Assembly (NCBI GenBank): GCA_025454815.1
Contig: JALONR010000003.1
Location: forward strand, 62,001-126,000
Direction: 5' to 3'
DNA: 64,000 nt
Source: Bacteroidales bacterium
GTDB taxonomy: Bacteria > Bacteroidota > Bacteroidia > Bacteroidales > VadinHA17
A program made the position numbers and the translations under genes. The notes beneath the pieces are model-generated. The model made no database searches and was not told where the DNA came from. It saw only the letters and a list, made by a program, of their open reading frames with translations. This document shows positions 43,794-51,078 of the stretch, one piece after another. Numbering within the stretch: position 1 is the first letter of the stretch; the number at the start of each line of letters is the position of its first letter.

Positions 43794-45890
43794 TCAGGTT
43801 TTCCTGAATCCGCTTCTCTCAATCAGGGCATCCGGTGATGGTTCCCGGCCGCGGAATGCCCTGAATAACTCATCCGGTTCACGACTGCCTCCCTTTTCAA
43901 GGATATTGCGTCGGAAAGATTCCGCTGTCTCCCTGTCAAAGATTCCCTTCTCCCTGAACAGGCTGAAGGCATCGGCATCGAGTACCTCTGCCCATTTGTA
44001 GCCGTAATAGCCTGCCGCATAACCGCCTGAAAAGAGATGGGCGAAAGAGACGCTCATACAGGCACCTTCTGCGGCGGGCAATAACTCTGCCGGAGCCATG
44101 GCGGTACGCTCAAAGGAGACAATATCACCCCTGAATGGTTCCTCCAGCATGTGCCATGCCATGTCAAGGAGGCCGAAGCTCAGCTGCCGCATGCAGGAAT
44201 AACCTTCATTATAGGTGATCGACTCCCTGAGGCTGTGCAGCATCTCCGACGGAATCTTCTCACCGGTCTTGTAGTGGGCTGCCCAGGTATCAAGCCACTC
44301 TTTCTCCCATGCCCAGTTTTCCATTATTTGTGAGGGAAGTTCCACAAAATCGCGTTTCACATTGGTACCCGAGAGACTCTCGTAGGTGCAGTCTGACAAC
44401 ATCCCGTGAAGGGCATGGCCGAATTCGTGAAGGAGGGTATTCATTTCACTGTGGGAGAGCAGGGAGGGCCTCTCTGTTGTGGGCCTGGTGAAGTTCATTA
44501 CCAGGGAGACAACAGGGATTATCCTCCTTCCCTGATGCTCAGTCGTGAGGCTTTCCTGCCCGATGACCTGTTCCCGGCTCTGCTCCCGGAACCCTGTCAT
44601 CCAGGCCCCTCCGCTCTTCCCCTTCCTGGGATGAAAGTCAAGCATCAATATGGCTATGATACCGTTTGAGCCGTCATGTACCTCATATGCGGTTACCTCC
44701 TCATTGTAGACAGGTATCTCCCTGTTGACCACGAACCTCAGACGGTAGAGCCTGGTTGCCAGCCCGAGAACAGCCTCTGTGACCTTATCAAGGGGCATGT
44801 AGGGGCGCAAGGCTTCGTCATCGATGCTGAACCGTACCATTCTCAGCTTCTCTGAATAATATGCCCAGTCCCACCGCTCCAGCCGGCCCTCATGGCCGAG
44901 GGTGCGGGCGAACTCTTCCACATCTTTAAGGTCTCTTCTTCCTGCAGGTACGGAGGCCTCAAGCAGTTTCTGAAGGAATTGGCTGACATCCTCAGGCGCT
45001 GAGGCCATTCGCTCCTCAAGGGCATATGATGCATAGTTTTCATAGCCAAGAAGCCTGGCCATCTCCAGCCTCAGCTCAACTATCCGGAGCACCAGTTCCC
45101 TGTTGTCGTGTTCATTGCCTCTGAATGCGCGACGGGTATAAGCCCTGAACATCCTTTCCCTCAGGTCACGCCGGTCTGCATATTGCATGAAAGGGACATA
45201 GCTGGGCGCATGAAGGGTGAAGAGCCATCCTTCCATCCCTTTCTCCCTGGCCAGCGCTGAAGCCGATTCACGCACACCCGCTGGCAGCCCTGAGAGTTCA
45301 TCCTCTGAAGCCAGGTGGAGAGTAAAGTCGTTTGTCTCGGCCAGCACATTTTCCTCAAATTTCAGCGACAGGGTCGAGAGCTCAACCGTGATGGCCCTGA
45401 ATTTCTCCTTATCATCCTCTGACAATCCGGCACCGCCCCTGACAAAACCCTTGTACCTTCGGTCAAGCAGGATAAGCTGTTCCGGATCCAGAGCCATTGA
45501 TTCCTTCCGGTCATAGACACTTTTTACCTTCTTAAAGAGCTCGGGATTGAGTGTTATGTCATTTGCAAAATTGGTCAGCAAAGGGGAAACTTCACGTGCA
45601 GCCTCCTGCAGTTCAGGTGTTGTGTCGGAGCTGTTCAGGTTAAAGAGGATGGGGGTGATGCGGTTCAGCAGTTCGCCGGCATTCTCAAGGGCTTCTATTG
45701 TATTTCTGAATCCGGGTTCGGCTGTATCGGAGATAACTTCATCCACCTCCCTGCGGGCTATAATTATAGCTTCCTCCACAGCGGGCCTGAAATGTTCCGG
45801 CCTGATGAGTTCAAAAGGAGGCAGTTCGTATGGGGTATTCCACTCCTGCAGGAGCGGGTTGGAGTTTGAATCAGGGTTGCTGTTAGTCAT
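43794..45890 (-). CDS. M3-family zinc metallopeptidase (oligopeptidase/dipeptidyl carboxypeptidase type)
   Basis: 698 residues from the ATG at 45890. Zinc site H488-E489-F-G-H492 in NTLLHEFGHALHGML, with the family's downstream ligand region ELPSQIMENW. N-terminal NPLLQEWNTPYELPPFELIRPEHF is typical of the M3A group (oligopeptidase A, Dcp). No signal peptide, so cytoplasmic degradation of short peptides is expected. An in-frame ATG at 45986 would add 32 residues that look like spacer translation, and the likely promoter lies inside that stretch, so 45890 is preferred. Confidence 0.93.
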   Translation of the reverse strand: MTNSNPDSNSNPLLQEWNTPYELPPFELIRPEHFRPAVEEAIIIARREVDEVISDTAEPGFRNTIEALENAGELLNRITPILFNLNSSDTTPELQEAAREVSPLLTNFANDITLNPELFKKVKSVYDRKESMALDPEQLILLDRRYKGFVRGGAGLSEDDKEKFRAITVELSTLSLKFEENVLAETNDFTLHLASEDELSGLPAGVRESASALAREKGMEGWLFTLHAPSYVPFMQYADRRDLRERMFRAYTRRAFRGNEHDNRELVLRIVELRLEMARLLGYENYASYALEERMASAPEDVSQFLQKLLEASVPAGRRDLKDVEEFARTLGHEGRLERWDWAYYSEKLRMVRFSIDDEALRPYMPLDKVTEAVLGLATRLYRLRFVVNREIPVYNEEVTAYEVHDGSNGIIAILMLDFHPRKGKSGGAWMTGFREQSREQVIGQESLTTEHQGRRIIPVVSLVMNFTRPTTERPSLLSHSEMNTLLHEFGHALHGMLSDCTYESLSGTNVKRDFVELPSQIMENWAWEKEWLDTWAAHYKTGEKIPSEMLHSLRESITYNEGYSCMRQLSFGLLDMAWHMLEEPFRGDIVSFERTAMAPAELLPAAEGACMSVSFAHLFSGGYAAGYYGYKWAEVLDADAFSLFREKGIFDRETAESFRRNILEKGGSREPDELFRAFRGREPSPDALIERSGFRKT

Positions 45891-45912
45891 AGGTGTGAAA
45901 TTGTGGACTGGA

Positions 45913-45920
45913 CAAATATA
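45913..45920 (-). promoter_or_regulatory. Candidate -7 element of the M3 peptidase gene
   Basis: TATATTTG on the minus strand (TAnnTTTG), 22 bp before the ATG at 45890; supports that start over the upstream ATG at 45986. Confidence 0.4.
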
Positions 45921-45926
45921 ATTTAT

Positions 45927-45947
45927 TTGCGACTTGCGATTTGCGAA
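45927..45947. repeat. Three tandem TTGCGAY heptamers
   Basis: TTGCGAC TTGCGAT TTGCGAA in direct order, in the 251-bp spacer 45891-46141, overlapping the region just upstream of the M3 promoter element. The same spacer has a C9 run (45974-45982) and nothing else I can name apart from the terminator below. Confidence 0.6.
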
Positions 45948-46095
45948 TTCTTTGGAAACACTCTTGCCCGTCGCCCCCCCCCTCATGCTGGCTGCTTTAC
46001 CACCGTCTGGCGGATCGCTATTCTGCTGCCAACGGTTGTAACCCGGGGGGTCAATTATTCACGATCAAACCTCTGTGGCTGATAATGACAAAAAT

Positions 46096-46117
46096 GCCAT
46101 ACCCCGAAGGATATGGC
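46096..46117 (-). terminator. Intrinsic terminator with UUCG tetraloop after DUF3127
   Basis: On the minus strand GCCATATCC-TTCG-GGGTATGGC followed by ATTTTTG: a 9-bp stem with one mismatch, stable TTCG loop, and a T tract at 46089-46095. It ends the DUF3127/peptidyl-prolyl isomerase unit. Confidence 0.8.
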
Positions 46118-46141
46118 ACTGATGTTTTTGAAGAAGGAATT

Positions 46142-46525
46142 TCAGAAGGGGAGGTCGTCCATCTCGGGGCTGGGTGAAGGGGAGTCCTCGAGCTGGGGAT
46201 TGACAATAGCCTGCTGGCCATTCTCCGCAACTGCGATACCCCTTGTTACCGAGAGGGCATTAAGGTTGGTAATGTAATTCACCAGGCCGTTTTTCTCCCA
46301 GCGGTTACCCTTGATATTGAAGGTTACGGTCACGTCATGCCGGAGCCACGATTCATCAATTATCTCGCACTTTTCCTGGGTGAGCTGAAACTTGATGAAG
46401 TCTACATAGGCCTGTCCGCTGCCGGCTTCCTTGTGTTCAATGACGAACTCGCGTTTACGGAACCTTTCGTTTATCCTGTTGACTGGATAAACCTCAGCAA
46501 CCTTTCCCGTAATCTGGTATTCCAT
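46142..46525 (-). CDS. DUF3127 OB-fold-like protein with SSB-type C-terminal tail
   Basis: 127 residues. The body [15 protein letters not shown]...FRKREFVIEHKE is the DUF3127 family, small beta-rich proteins common in Bacteroidota. The C-terminal 20 residues are acidic and Ser/Pro-rich and end in MDDLPF, which closely resembles the DDIPF protein-interaction tip of single-stranded DNA-binding proteins. ssDNA binding or recruitment of SSB partners is therefore plausible but unproven. Its start overlaps the cyclophilin stop by 1 bp (TAATG), so it is the last gene of a coupled three-gene unit with its own UUCG terminator. Confidence 0.85.
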   Translation of the reverse strand: MEYQITGKVAEVYPVNRINERFRKREFVIEHKEAGSGQAYVDFIKFQLTQEKCEIIDESWLRHDVTVTFNIKGNRWEKNGLVNYITNLNALSVTRGIAVAENGQQAIVNPQLEDSPSPSPEMDDLPF

Positions 46526-46986
46526 TATTCTGATTCGGTTATGACAATCCTTTCGATTTTGTCGCCTGCCCTGATCATATCAATCACTTCAAGGCCTTCA
46601 ACCACCTTTCCGAAGCAGGTATGCTGTCTGTCGAGGTGTTTGGTGTTAGCCCTGCTGTGGCAGATGAAGAACTGGGAACCTCCGGTATCTCTTCCGGCAT
46701 GGGCCATGGAGAGCACACCGCGGTCATGGTACTGTTTGGTACCGGTAAGTTCGCACCTGATCTTATAGCCCGGTCCCCCGGTACCCACCCTCGGGTCACC
46801 CGGATCTTTTGAGAAGGGGCATCCTCCCTGGATTACGAAATCGGGTATTACCCTGTGAAATGCCAGTCCGTCATAGTATCCCTGCCTGGCAAGTTTCACG
46901 AAGTTCTGTACGGTACCCGGGGCATCGTCATCGTAAAGGGTAGCCTTCATCACCCCTTTCGGGGTAAATATCTCAGCTGAGATCAT
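46525..46986 (-). CDS. Cyclophilin-type peptidyl-prolyl cis-trans isomerase
   Basis: 153 residues, a minimal cyclophilin domain: [20 protein letters not shown] with the catalytic Arg of FHRV, then [21 protein letters not shown] and [10 protein letters not shown]. Members accelerate proline isomerisation during folding. No signal peptide, so cytoplasmic. Overlaps the FKBP lipoprotein gene by 4 bp upstream and DUF3127 by 1 bp downstream. Confidence 0.95.
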   Translation of the reverse strand: MISAEIFTPKGVMKATLYDDDAPGTVQNFVKLARQGYYDGLAFHRVIPDFVIQGGCPFSKDPGDPRVGTGGPGYKIRCELTGTKQYHDRGVLSMAHAGRDTGGSQFFICHSRANTKHLDRQHTCFGKVVEGLEVIDMIRAGDKIERIVITESE

Positions 46987-47681
46987 TGTTTTTGGATTTC
47001 AAGAAGCTCAACTTCAAAAACAAGGGTTGAGAATGGAGGAATCGGGCCCTGTCCCTGTTCACCGTAAGCGAGCTCATAAGGGATATAGAACTTGTATTTT
47101 GATCCTGCCGGCATCAGCTGAATGGCTTCCTGCCAACCCTGGATAACCTGGTTCACGCCGAATGTTGCGGGTTCGCCGCCTTCAACAGATGAATCAAATA
47201 CAGTGCTGTCAAGGAGCATTCCTGTGTAGTGAACCTTAACCACGTCGCTGGGTCCTGGTTTTTCTCCGGTGCCCATAGTTATTACCTCATACTGGAGGCC
47301 GCTGGTTGTCTCCTGTACACCCTCGCGCTTCTTATTTTCAGCCAGGAACTTTTCACCTTCATCGATGTTCTTTCCATACATCTTCTTCATTTTTTCAGCC
47401 TGCCTGTTCTGCATGTATGTCATCACATAAGCCTGGGCTGACTGTTCGTCAAGAGTGTTTTTGCCGCTCTTTGCGTCAAGCATACCTTTGGCAAGGAAGA
47501 CCGGGTTGATATCAATGCTGTCTGATGCCATATAGTAAAAGTAATTGGCAATTCCGAGTGCGTATGCAAGAGAGTCATCAGCGCTCTTCACTTTGGCACC
47601 GGTCACACCTGATTTCGGATTACATGAAGACAGAATCATGGCTGCCGTAACAGCGAGAATAACTAAACCTTTGATTTTCAT
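46983..47681 (-). CDS. FKBP-type peptidyl-prolyl isomerase lipoprotein
   Basis: 232 residues. Lipoprotein signal with lipobox ILSSC (Cys at 20). Helical N-terminal dimerisation region of the Mip/FkpA type (about 35-120), then an FKBP domain (about 135-230): [20 protein letters not shown], and the closing strand [12 protein letters not shown]. Predicted periplasmic or membrane-anchored chaperone. Related in sequence to the next upstream gene, suggesting an old duplication. Overlaps the cyclophilin gene by 4 bp. Confidence 0.95.
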   Translation of the reverse strand: MKIKGLVILAVTAAMILSSCNPKSGVTGAKVKSADDSLAYALGIANYFYYMASDSIDINPVFLAKGMLDAKSGKNTLDEQSAQAYVMTYMQNRQAEKMKKMYGKNIDEGEKFLAENKKREGVQETTSGLQYEVITMGTGEKPGPSDVVKVHYTGMLLDSTVFDSSVEGGEPATFGVNQVIQGWQEAIQLMPAGSKYKFYIPYELAYGEQGQGPIPPFSTLVFEVELLEIQKQ

Positions 47682-47706
47682 TGTGTATGTTTTAATTTAA
47701 TTTCGG

Positions 47707-47714
47707 CAAAGATA
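47707..47714 (-). promoter_or_regulatory. Candidate -7 element of the FKBP-cyclophilin-DUF3127 unit
   Basis: TATCTTTG on the minus strand (TAnnTTTG), 25 bp before the ATG at 47681, in the 60-bp spacer between the two FKBP genes. Confidence 0.45.
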
Positions 47715-47741
47715 ATACTTTGAATTTTCTGGTTGAGGGGA

Positions 47742-48437
47742 TCACTCTTCTTTTATTACCTCGAGCAGTTCCACTTCAAATATAAGGGTTTCAAACGGTT
47801 TGATCACGTTACCGGCTCCCCTCTCGCCGTAAGCAAGGTCATATGGGATATAGAGCATCACCTTTGAACCTTCTTTCATGAGCTGCAGTCCTTCCACCCA
47901 GCCCCGTATGACATTGCTGACCCTGAACTGGGCCGGCTCGCCACGGTCAACTGACGAGTCAAACTGATTCCCGTCAATGGTTTTGCCTGTATAATGAACC
48001 TTCACGATGTCCTCAGGTCCGGGTGTTGAGCCTGTACCTTCCTTAATGATTTTGTACTGCAGTCCGCTGGCGGTTGTTACCACCCCTTCCTGCCGGGCGT
48101 TTTCTGACAGCCATGTTCTTGCGGCTTCTATCTCTTTGCCGTGCCTGGCCATGAGTCGTTCCCTTTCACGTCTCTGCATATAGCTTGCAATGAATGCGCT
48201 TGCGGCAGTGTCGTTCATCAGGGCTTTGTCCTTTGAAGCATCTGTCAATCCTTTTGAGAACATTTTTGTATTGATGCTGATGCTGTCACCCCTATAGTAC
48301 ATGAAGTTTGCCACGCCAAGGGCATAGGAGAGTGAATCATCAGATGTGGCCAGTTTTGATTTCTGTGCTGTAACAGGCACCATTGTGACGACGGCCATCA
48401 GCACTGCAAACATCAGTTTCCTTTTATTCATTTTCAT
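47742..48437 (-). CDS. FKBP-type peptidyl-prolyl isomerase, exported
   Basis: 231 residues with a Sec signal peptide (about 1-25, PVTAQ) rather than a lipobox. Helical N-terminal domain followed by FKBP (about 135-228) with IVKVHYTGKTIDGNQFDSSV, and closing ETLIFEVELLEV. Same layout as the FKBP gene downstream, so the two are paralogues differing in anchoring: this one soluble in the periplasm, the other lipid-anchored. Confidence 0.95.
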   Translation of the reverse strand: MKMNKRKLMFAVLMAVVTMVPVTAQKSKLATSDDSLSYALGVANFMYYRGDSISINTKMFSKGLTDASKDKALMNDTAASAFIASYMQRRERERLMARHGKEIEAARTWLSENARQEGVVTTASGLQYKIIKEGTGSTPGPEDIVKVHYTGKTIDGNQFDSSVDRGEPAQFRVSNVIRGWVEGLQLMKEGSKVMLYIPYDLAYGERGAGNVIKPFETLIFEVELLEVIKEE

Positions 48438-48490
48438 TATTGTTGGTTATCTGTCCCGTATGGTTACTTATCAGGACAGTTTCAGTGGCG

Positions 48491-48498
48491 CAAATATA
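48491..48498 (-). promoter_or_regulatory. Candidate -7 element of the exported FKBP gene
   Basis: TATATTTG on the minus strand (TAnnTTTG), 53 bp before the ATG at 48437. Confidence 0.35.
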
Positions 48499-48505
48499 CC
48501 ACAAA

Positions 48506-49165
48506 TCATTTCCTGACAGCTCTTGTGAAGACTCTTTTTCCGGGAGGGCCCGGAAGATGAGTCACATCAAACCCGAGTGCCCGGAGCATTCTTTTCAGGT
48601 TTCCCTTGGCCGAGTATGTTACAAAGACAGATCCCGTGCGGGTCAGGGTGGCAACCTTCCTTATCACATCCGGATTCCACATTTCAGGCTGTTTGTCAGG
48701 GCCAAAGGCATCAAAGTAAACAAGGTCATATATGCCGGACGGATCCTCGGCGGTGAGGTCCGTCAGCCTTTTCTCAATGGTGAACCACTCTGTTATCACT
48801 TCAGGGGAGTTCCAGGGAGCTGCGTGAATGGCATTAAAAAGCTCCTGTCCCCCTTCACCTGCCAGTGATCCGTAGTTCAGCAGGTTGATCAGTGCCGGAT
48901 CAACCGGCTCTTTTTCAAGGGTTTTATATGATGCTCTCAAGCCTATTCTGGCTGCATGGATGGCTGTCAGAAGTGCGTTGAGGCCTGTTCCGAATCCCAC
49001 CTCCAGGATTGAAACCTTACCAGGGGGCATGGTGCCCAGGCCCGCGTTGATGAAGATATGCTCCGACTCGGTCATAGCGCCAAAGCGCGAATGATAATGT
49101 TCATCCATCCCGCGCACATAGAGTGTGTGTGAGCCGTCGCTGGTAATCCTTAATTCAGTATCCAT
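48506..49165 (-). CDS. mnmD: tRNA 5-methylaminomethyl-2-thiouridine methyltransferase MnmD
   Basis: 219 residues from ATG 49165 (an in-frame TTG lies one codon earlier). Stand-alone equivalent of the methyltransferase half of E. coli MnmC. N terminus TSDGSHTLYV and DEHYHSRFGAMTESEHIFI are family signatures; the SAM site is SILEVGFGTGLNALLT; the active region is YDLVYFDAFGPDKQPEMW. It completes the wobble modification mnm5s2U in tRNAs for Lys, Glu and Gln. No FAD-dependent MnmC1-type domain is attached. Confidence 0.92.
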   Translation of the reverse strand: MDTELRITSDGSHTLYVRGMDEHYHSRFGAMTESEHIFINAGLGTMPPGKVSILEVGFGTGLNALLTAIHAARIGLRASYKTLEKEPVDPALINLLNYGSLAGEGGQELFNAIHAAPWNSPEVITEWFTIEKRLTDLTAEDPSGIYDLVYFDAFGPDKQPEMWNPDVIRKVATLTRTGSVFVTYSAKGNLKRMLRALGFDVTHLPGPPGKRVFTRAVRK

Positions 49166-49175
49166 CAAACTTTTT

Positions 49176-49227
49176 GACCTTCAGACCTCAGACCTTCAGA
49201 CTTCAGACCGCAGACCTCAGACCTTCA
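49176..49227. repeat. Degenerate CAGACCT/TTCAGACC tandem words
   Basis: Seven or so variants of TTCAGACC and CAGACCT in direct order between mnmD and the HAD gene, running up to the HAD stop codon. Confidence 0.6.
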
Positions 49228-49848
49228 TCCGCCAGCTGGCGGATCAGACCAACCCGAGTCGTACCATGTCCTGACGTCAGTGGCAATCATACCTGCCCTT
49301 CTGGCTGCCTCAATGCCCAGGTCACCGTCTTCAAAAACCTCGCAATCGGAAGGTGCCACCCCCATAAGTTCGGCGCACCTGAGGAAGGTTTCCGGATGTG
49401 GCTTATGGTTTACAACATCATTGGCTGTGACAATGATGTCAAAGTAGTGTCTTATGCCTATGATTTCCAGCGTTTTCTCCACTGCCTCACGGTGACCTCC
49501 GGTACCGACTGACATCGGCAGTTTGCCGTGGTATTTCTGCACCAGAGCCGTAACCGGTTCGATGGGGGTGACATTATGCTGTATTGCATAGAACTCATCG
49601 AGTTTTACCTGCATAATATCCTCCGGTGTTACAATTCCTGTCTTTTCGTTGAGAGCTATTACCTCCTCAGCGATCTTCCATCCGGGAGCACCTGTGTGTG
49701 CCTGGAGGAATTCTGTACTCATTACAATGCCAAACCTGGCACATGCCTTCTGCCATGCCTGGTAATGCCAGGGCATGGTATCGGCCAGGGTTCCGTCAAG
49801 ATCGAAAATGAGTCCCTTGACTCCGGGAGTGATGTCGTAATTGAGCAT
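49225..49848 (-). CDS. HAD-superfamily phosphatase (beta-phosphoglucomutase/YqaB-like)
   Basis: 207 residues. Motif I GLIFDLDGTLADTMP with the nucleophile Asp (residues 14-28), then the small helical cap (WHYQAWQKACARFGI), motif II region MSVGTGG, and motif III/IV with KPHPETFLRCAELMG and VFEDGDLGIEAARRAGM. Resembles sugar-phosphate phosphatases of the YqaB type; substrate not determinable. The last seven residues come from an inserted-looking palindrome. Transcribed with mnmD downstream (59 bp apart). Confidence 0.9.
   Translation of the reverse strand: MLNYDITPGVKGLIFDLDGTLADTMPWHYQAWQKACARFGIVMSTEFLQAHTGAPGWKIAEEVIALNEKTGIVTPEDIMQVKLDEFYAIQHNVTPIEPVTALVQKYHGKLPMSVGTGGHREAVEKTLEIIGIRHYFDIIVTANDVVNHKPHPETFLRCAELMGVAPSDCEVFEDGDLGIEAARRAGMIATDVRTWYDSGWSDPPAGG
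49227..49244. repeat. Perfect 18-bp palindrome at the 3' end of the HAD gene
   Basis: ATCCGCCAG/CTGGCGGAT is a perfect inverted repeat with no loop. It begins in the HAD stop codon and encodes the final SDPPAGG residues. A related word, CTGGCGGATC, occurs at 46007-46016 in another spacer. Confidence 0.75.
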
Positions 49849-49887
49849 GAGGCAATAGGCAGCAGGCAGCAGTGAAATGGGGTTTAG

Positions 49888-50898
49888 CTATTTGGTTTTA
49901 AGAGGCATGGCGATGAGTGTGAGGAGCCGGGTGGGATCCGCGGATTCAGCAGGATCAGAGAGGTAATATTCCCAGGCCACTCCTTCAAGCGCGATGCCAT
50001 TTTCCTTTGCATAGTTTTCGAGTGCCAGGTAGGAGAGGCTCAGTTCGTCATAAGGTCCGGTATGGAGACCTTTAAGTGCCATGAATGAGCCGTATCTGAC
50101 AAGTTTTACATCACCAGCTGATTTTCCTCCGGAAGAAACAGATATTCCGGCAGTCATGGTGAATTTACCGGTTGATTCATCATAGTCTGTGTATCGTGTA
50201 AAAGGCATTCCCTGTGGCTGCAGGTTCTGAACCTGCAGTTCAGCCATAATCCTGGCCAGGCTCTGTCCGAACCAGGCAGATATCTCCTCCATTGTCATGA
50301 CGGCAGAAAGAGTCAGGGCCTCCGTTGCGGGGTATTCCTCGATACCTGTCTCGGTTAATTTGCTTAACTGAACACCGTTGGTTTCAAGGTAGCTCTTCAA
50401 TTCATCCTTGCCTCCCTCCATTGTTTTCCGGATCATGCCTGAGAATGCCTTGTTGGCAATGCGGCCGAAGGGAGAGCCGGAGCTCATGGAAATGGTCCAT
50501 TTCACCGATGTTCCTTTCTCAGATGGTGTGAATTCCCACTCTTCAGGAATGAATTTCCCGGGCATCAGTGATACCTGGTTCAGGAGATAAGATCCGAAAA
50601 CAACCGAGTCAACAAGCATGGAACCCTTGCCGACTACCGGTCCGTCCCAGTTATACTTTGAGCCGATGTATCCGGGGACAATGTCGAATGTGCATTTTAC
50701 GGCGCTGTCAGCCTTGATCCATGGATCCCAGGCAGTGCGGTCAACAAATCCTGCAACAAAATGGAACACTTTGGCAGGAGGGAGGCTGATCTCTTCTGAT
50801 ACTGTCACTTCCGTCTCTTTTGGCATGGCAAGGCCAATGACCGTAATAACTGCGAGCAGCACAAGCATTACGATAAAAATCCACTTCAGTACTTTCAT
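49888..50898 (-). CDS. SRPBCC domain fused to GyrI-like effector-binding domain, membrane-anchored
   Basis: 336 residues. An N-terminal hydrophobic helix (about 5-25) without a clear cleavage site suggests an anchor. Residues about 30-175 form a SRPBCC/polyketide-cyclase-like ligand pocket (LPPAKVFHFVAGFVDRTAWDPW is a typical START-like opening). Residues about 185-335 match the GyrI/AraC effector-binding fold (YPATEALTLSAVMTMEEISAWFGQ; ALKGLHTGPYDELSLSYLAL). Binding of a hydrophobic small molecule is likely; no catalytic residues are evident. Single gene by spacing. Confidence 0.8.
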   Translation of the reverse strand: MKVLKWIFIVMLVLLAVITVIGLAMPKETEVTVSEEISLPPAKVFHFVAGFVDRTAWDPWIKADSAVKCTFDIVPGYIGSKYNWDGPVVGKGSMLVDSVVFGSYLLNQVSLMPGKFIPEEWEFTPSEKGTSVKWTISMSSGSPFGRIANKAFSGMIRKTMEGGKDELKSYLETNGVQLSKLTETGIEEYPATEALTLSAVMTMEEISAWFGQSLARIMAELQVQNLQPQGMPFTRYTDYDESTGKFTMTAGISVSSGGKSAGDVKLVRYGSFMALKGLHTGPYDELSLSYLALENYAKENGIALEGVAWEYYLSDPAESADPTRLLTLIAMPLKTK

Positions 50899-50927
50899 GG
50901 TTGATGTTTATCTGATTTGTTCGTTGC

Positions 50928-50935
50928 CAAAATTA
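50928..50935 (-). promoter_or_regulatory. Candidate -7 element
   Basis: TAATTTTG on the minus strand (TAnnTTTG), 29 bp before the ATG at 50898. The remaining 180-bp spacer (50899-51078) shows nothing else supportable. Confidence 0.35.
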
Positions 50936-51078
50936 CATTAAAGGTTGATACGGGAAAGACAAGGTTCAGCAAAAAGTCATTCAAACCGCCTGATTTAGTC
51001 ACGCATAAGGAAAACAGCCTGTCAATGGTTGCTTTCAGACAGCTCCGGGTCAAAAACAGAGGGTATTTTCAGAAGAGG

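Noticed and set aside
45974-45986. C9 homopolymer next to an in-frame ATG upstream of the M3 peptidase, as a possible phase-variation switch
   Set aside because: The extra 32 codons read like spacer sequence, and a TATATTTG promoter box lies downstream of the tract, so the tract is probably not translated.
43704-49227. Word repeats considered as a CRISPR array
   Set aside because: Units are 5-8 bp with no unique spacers and no cas genes nearby.
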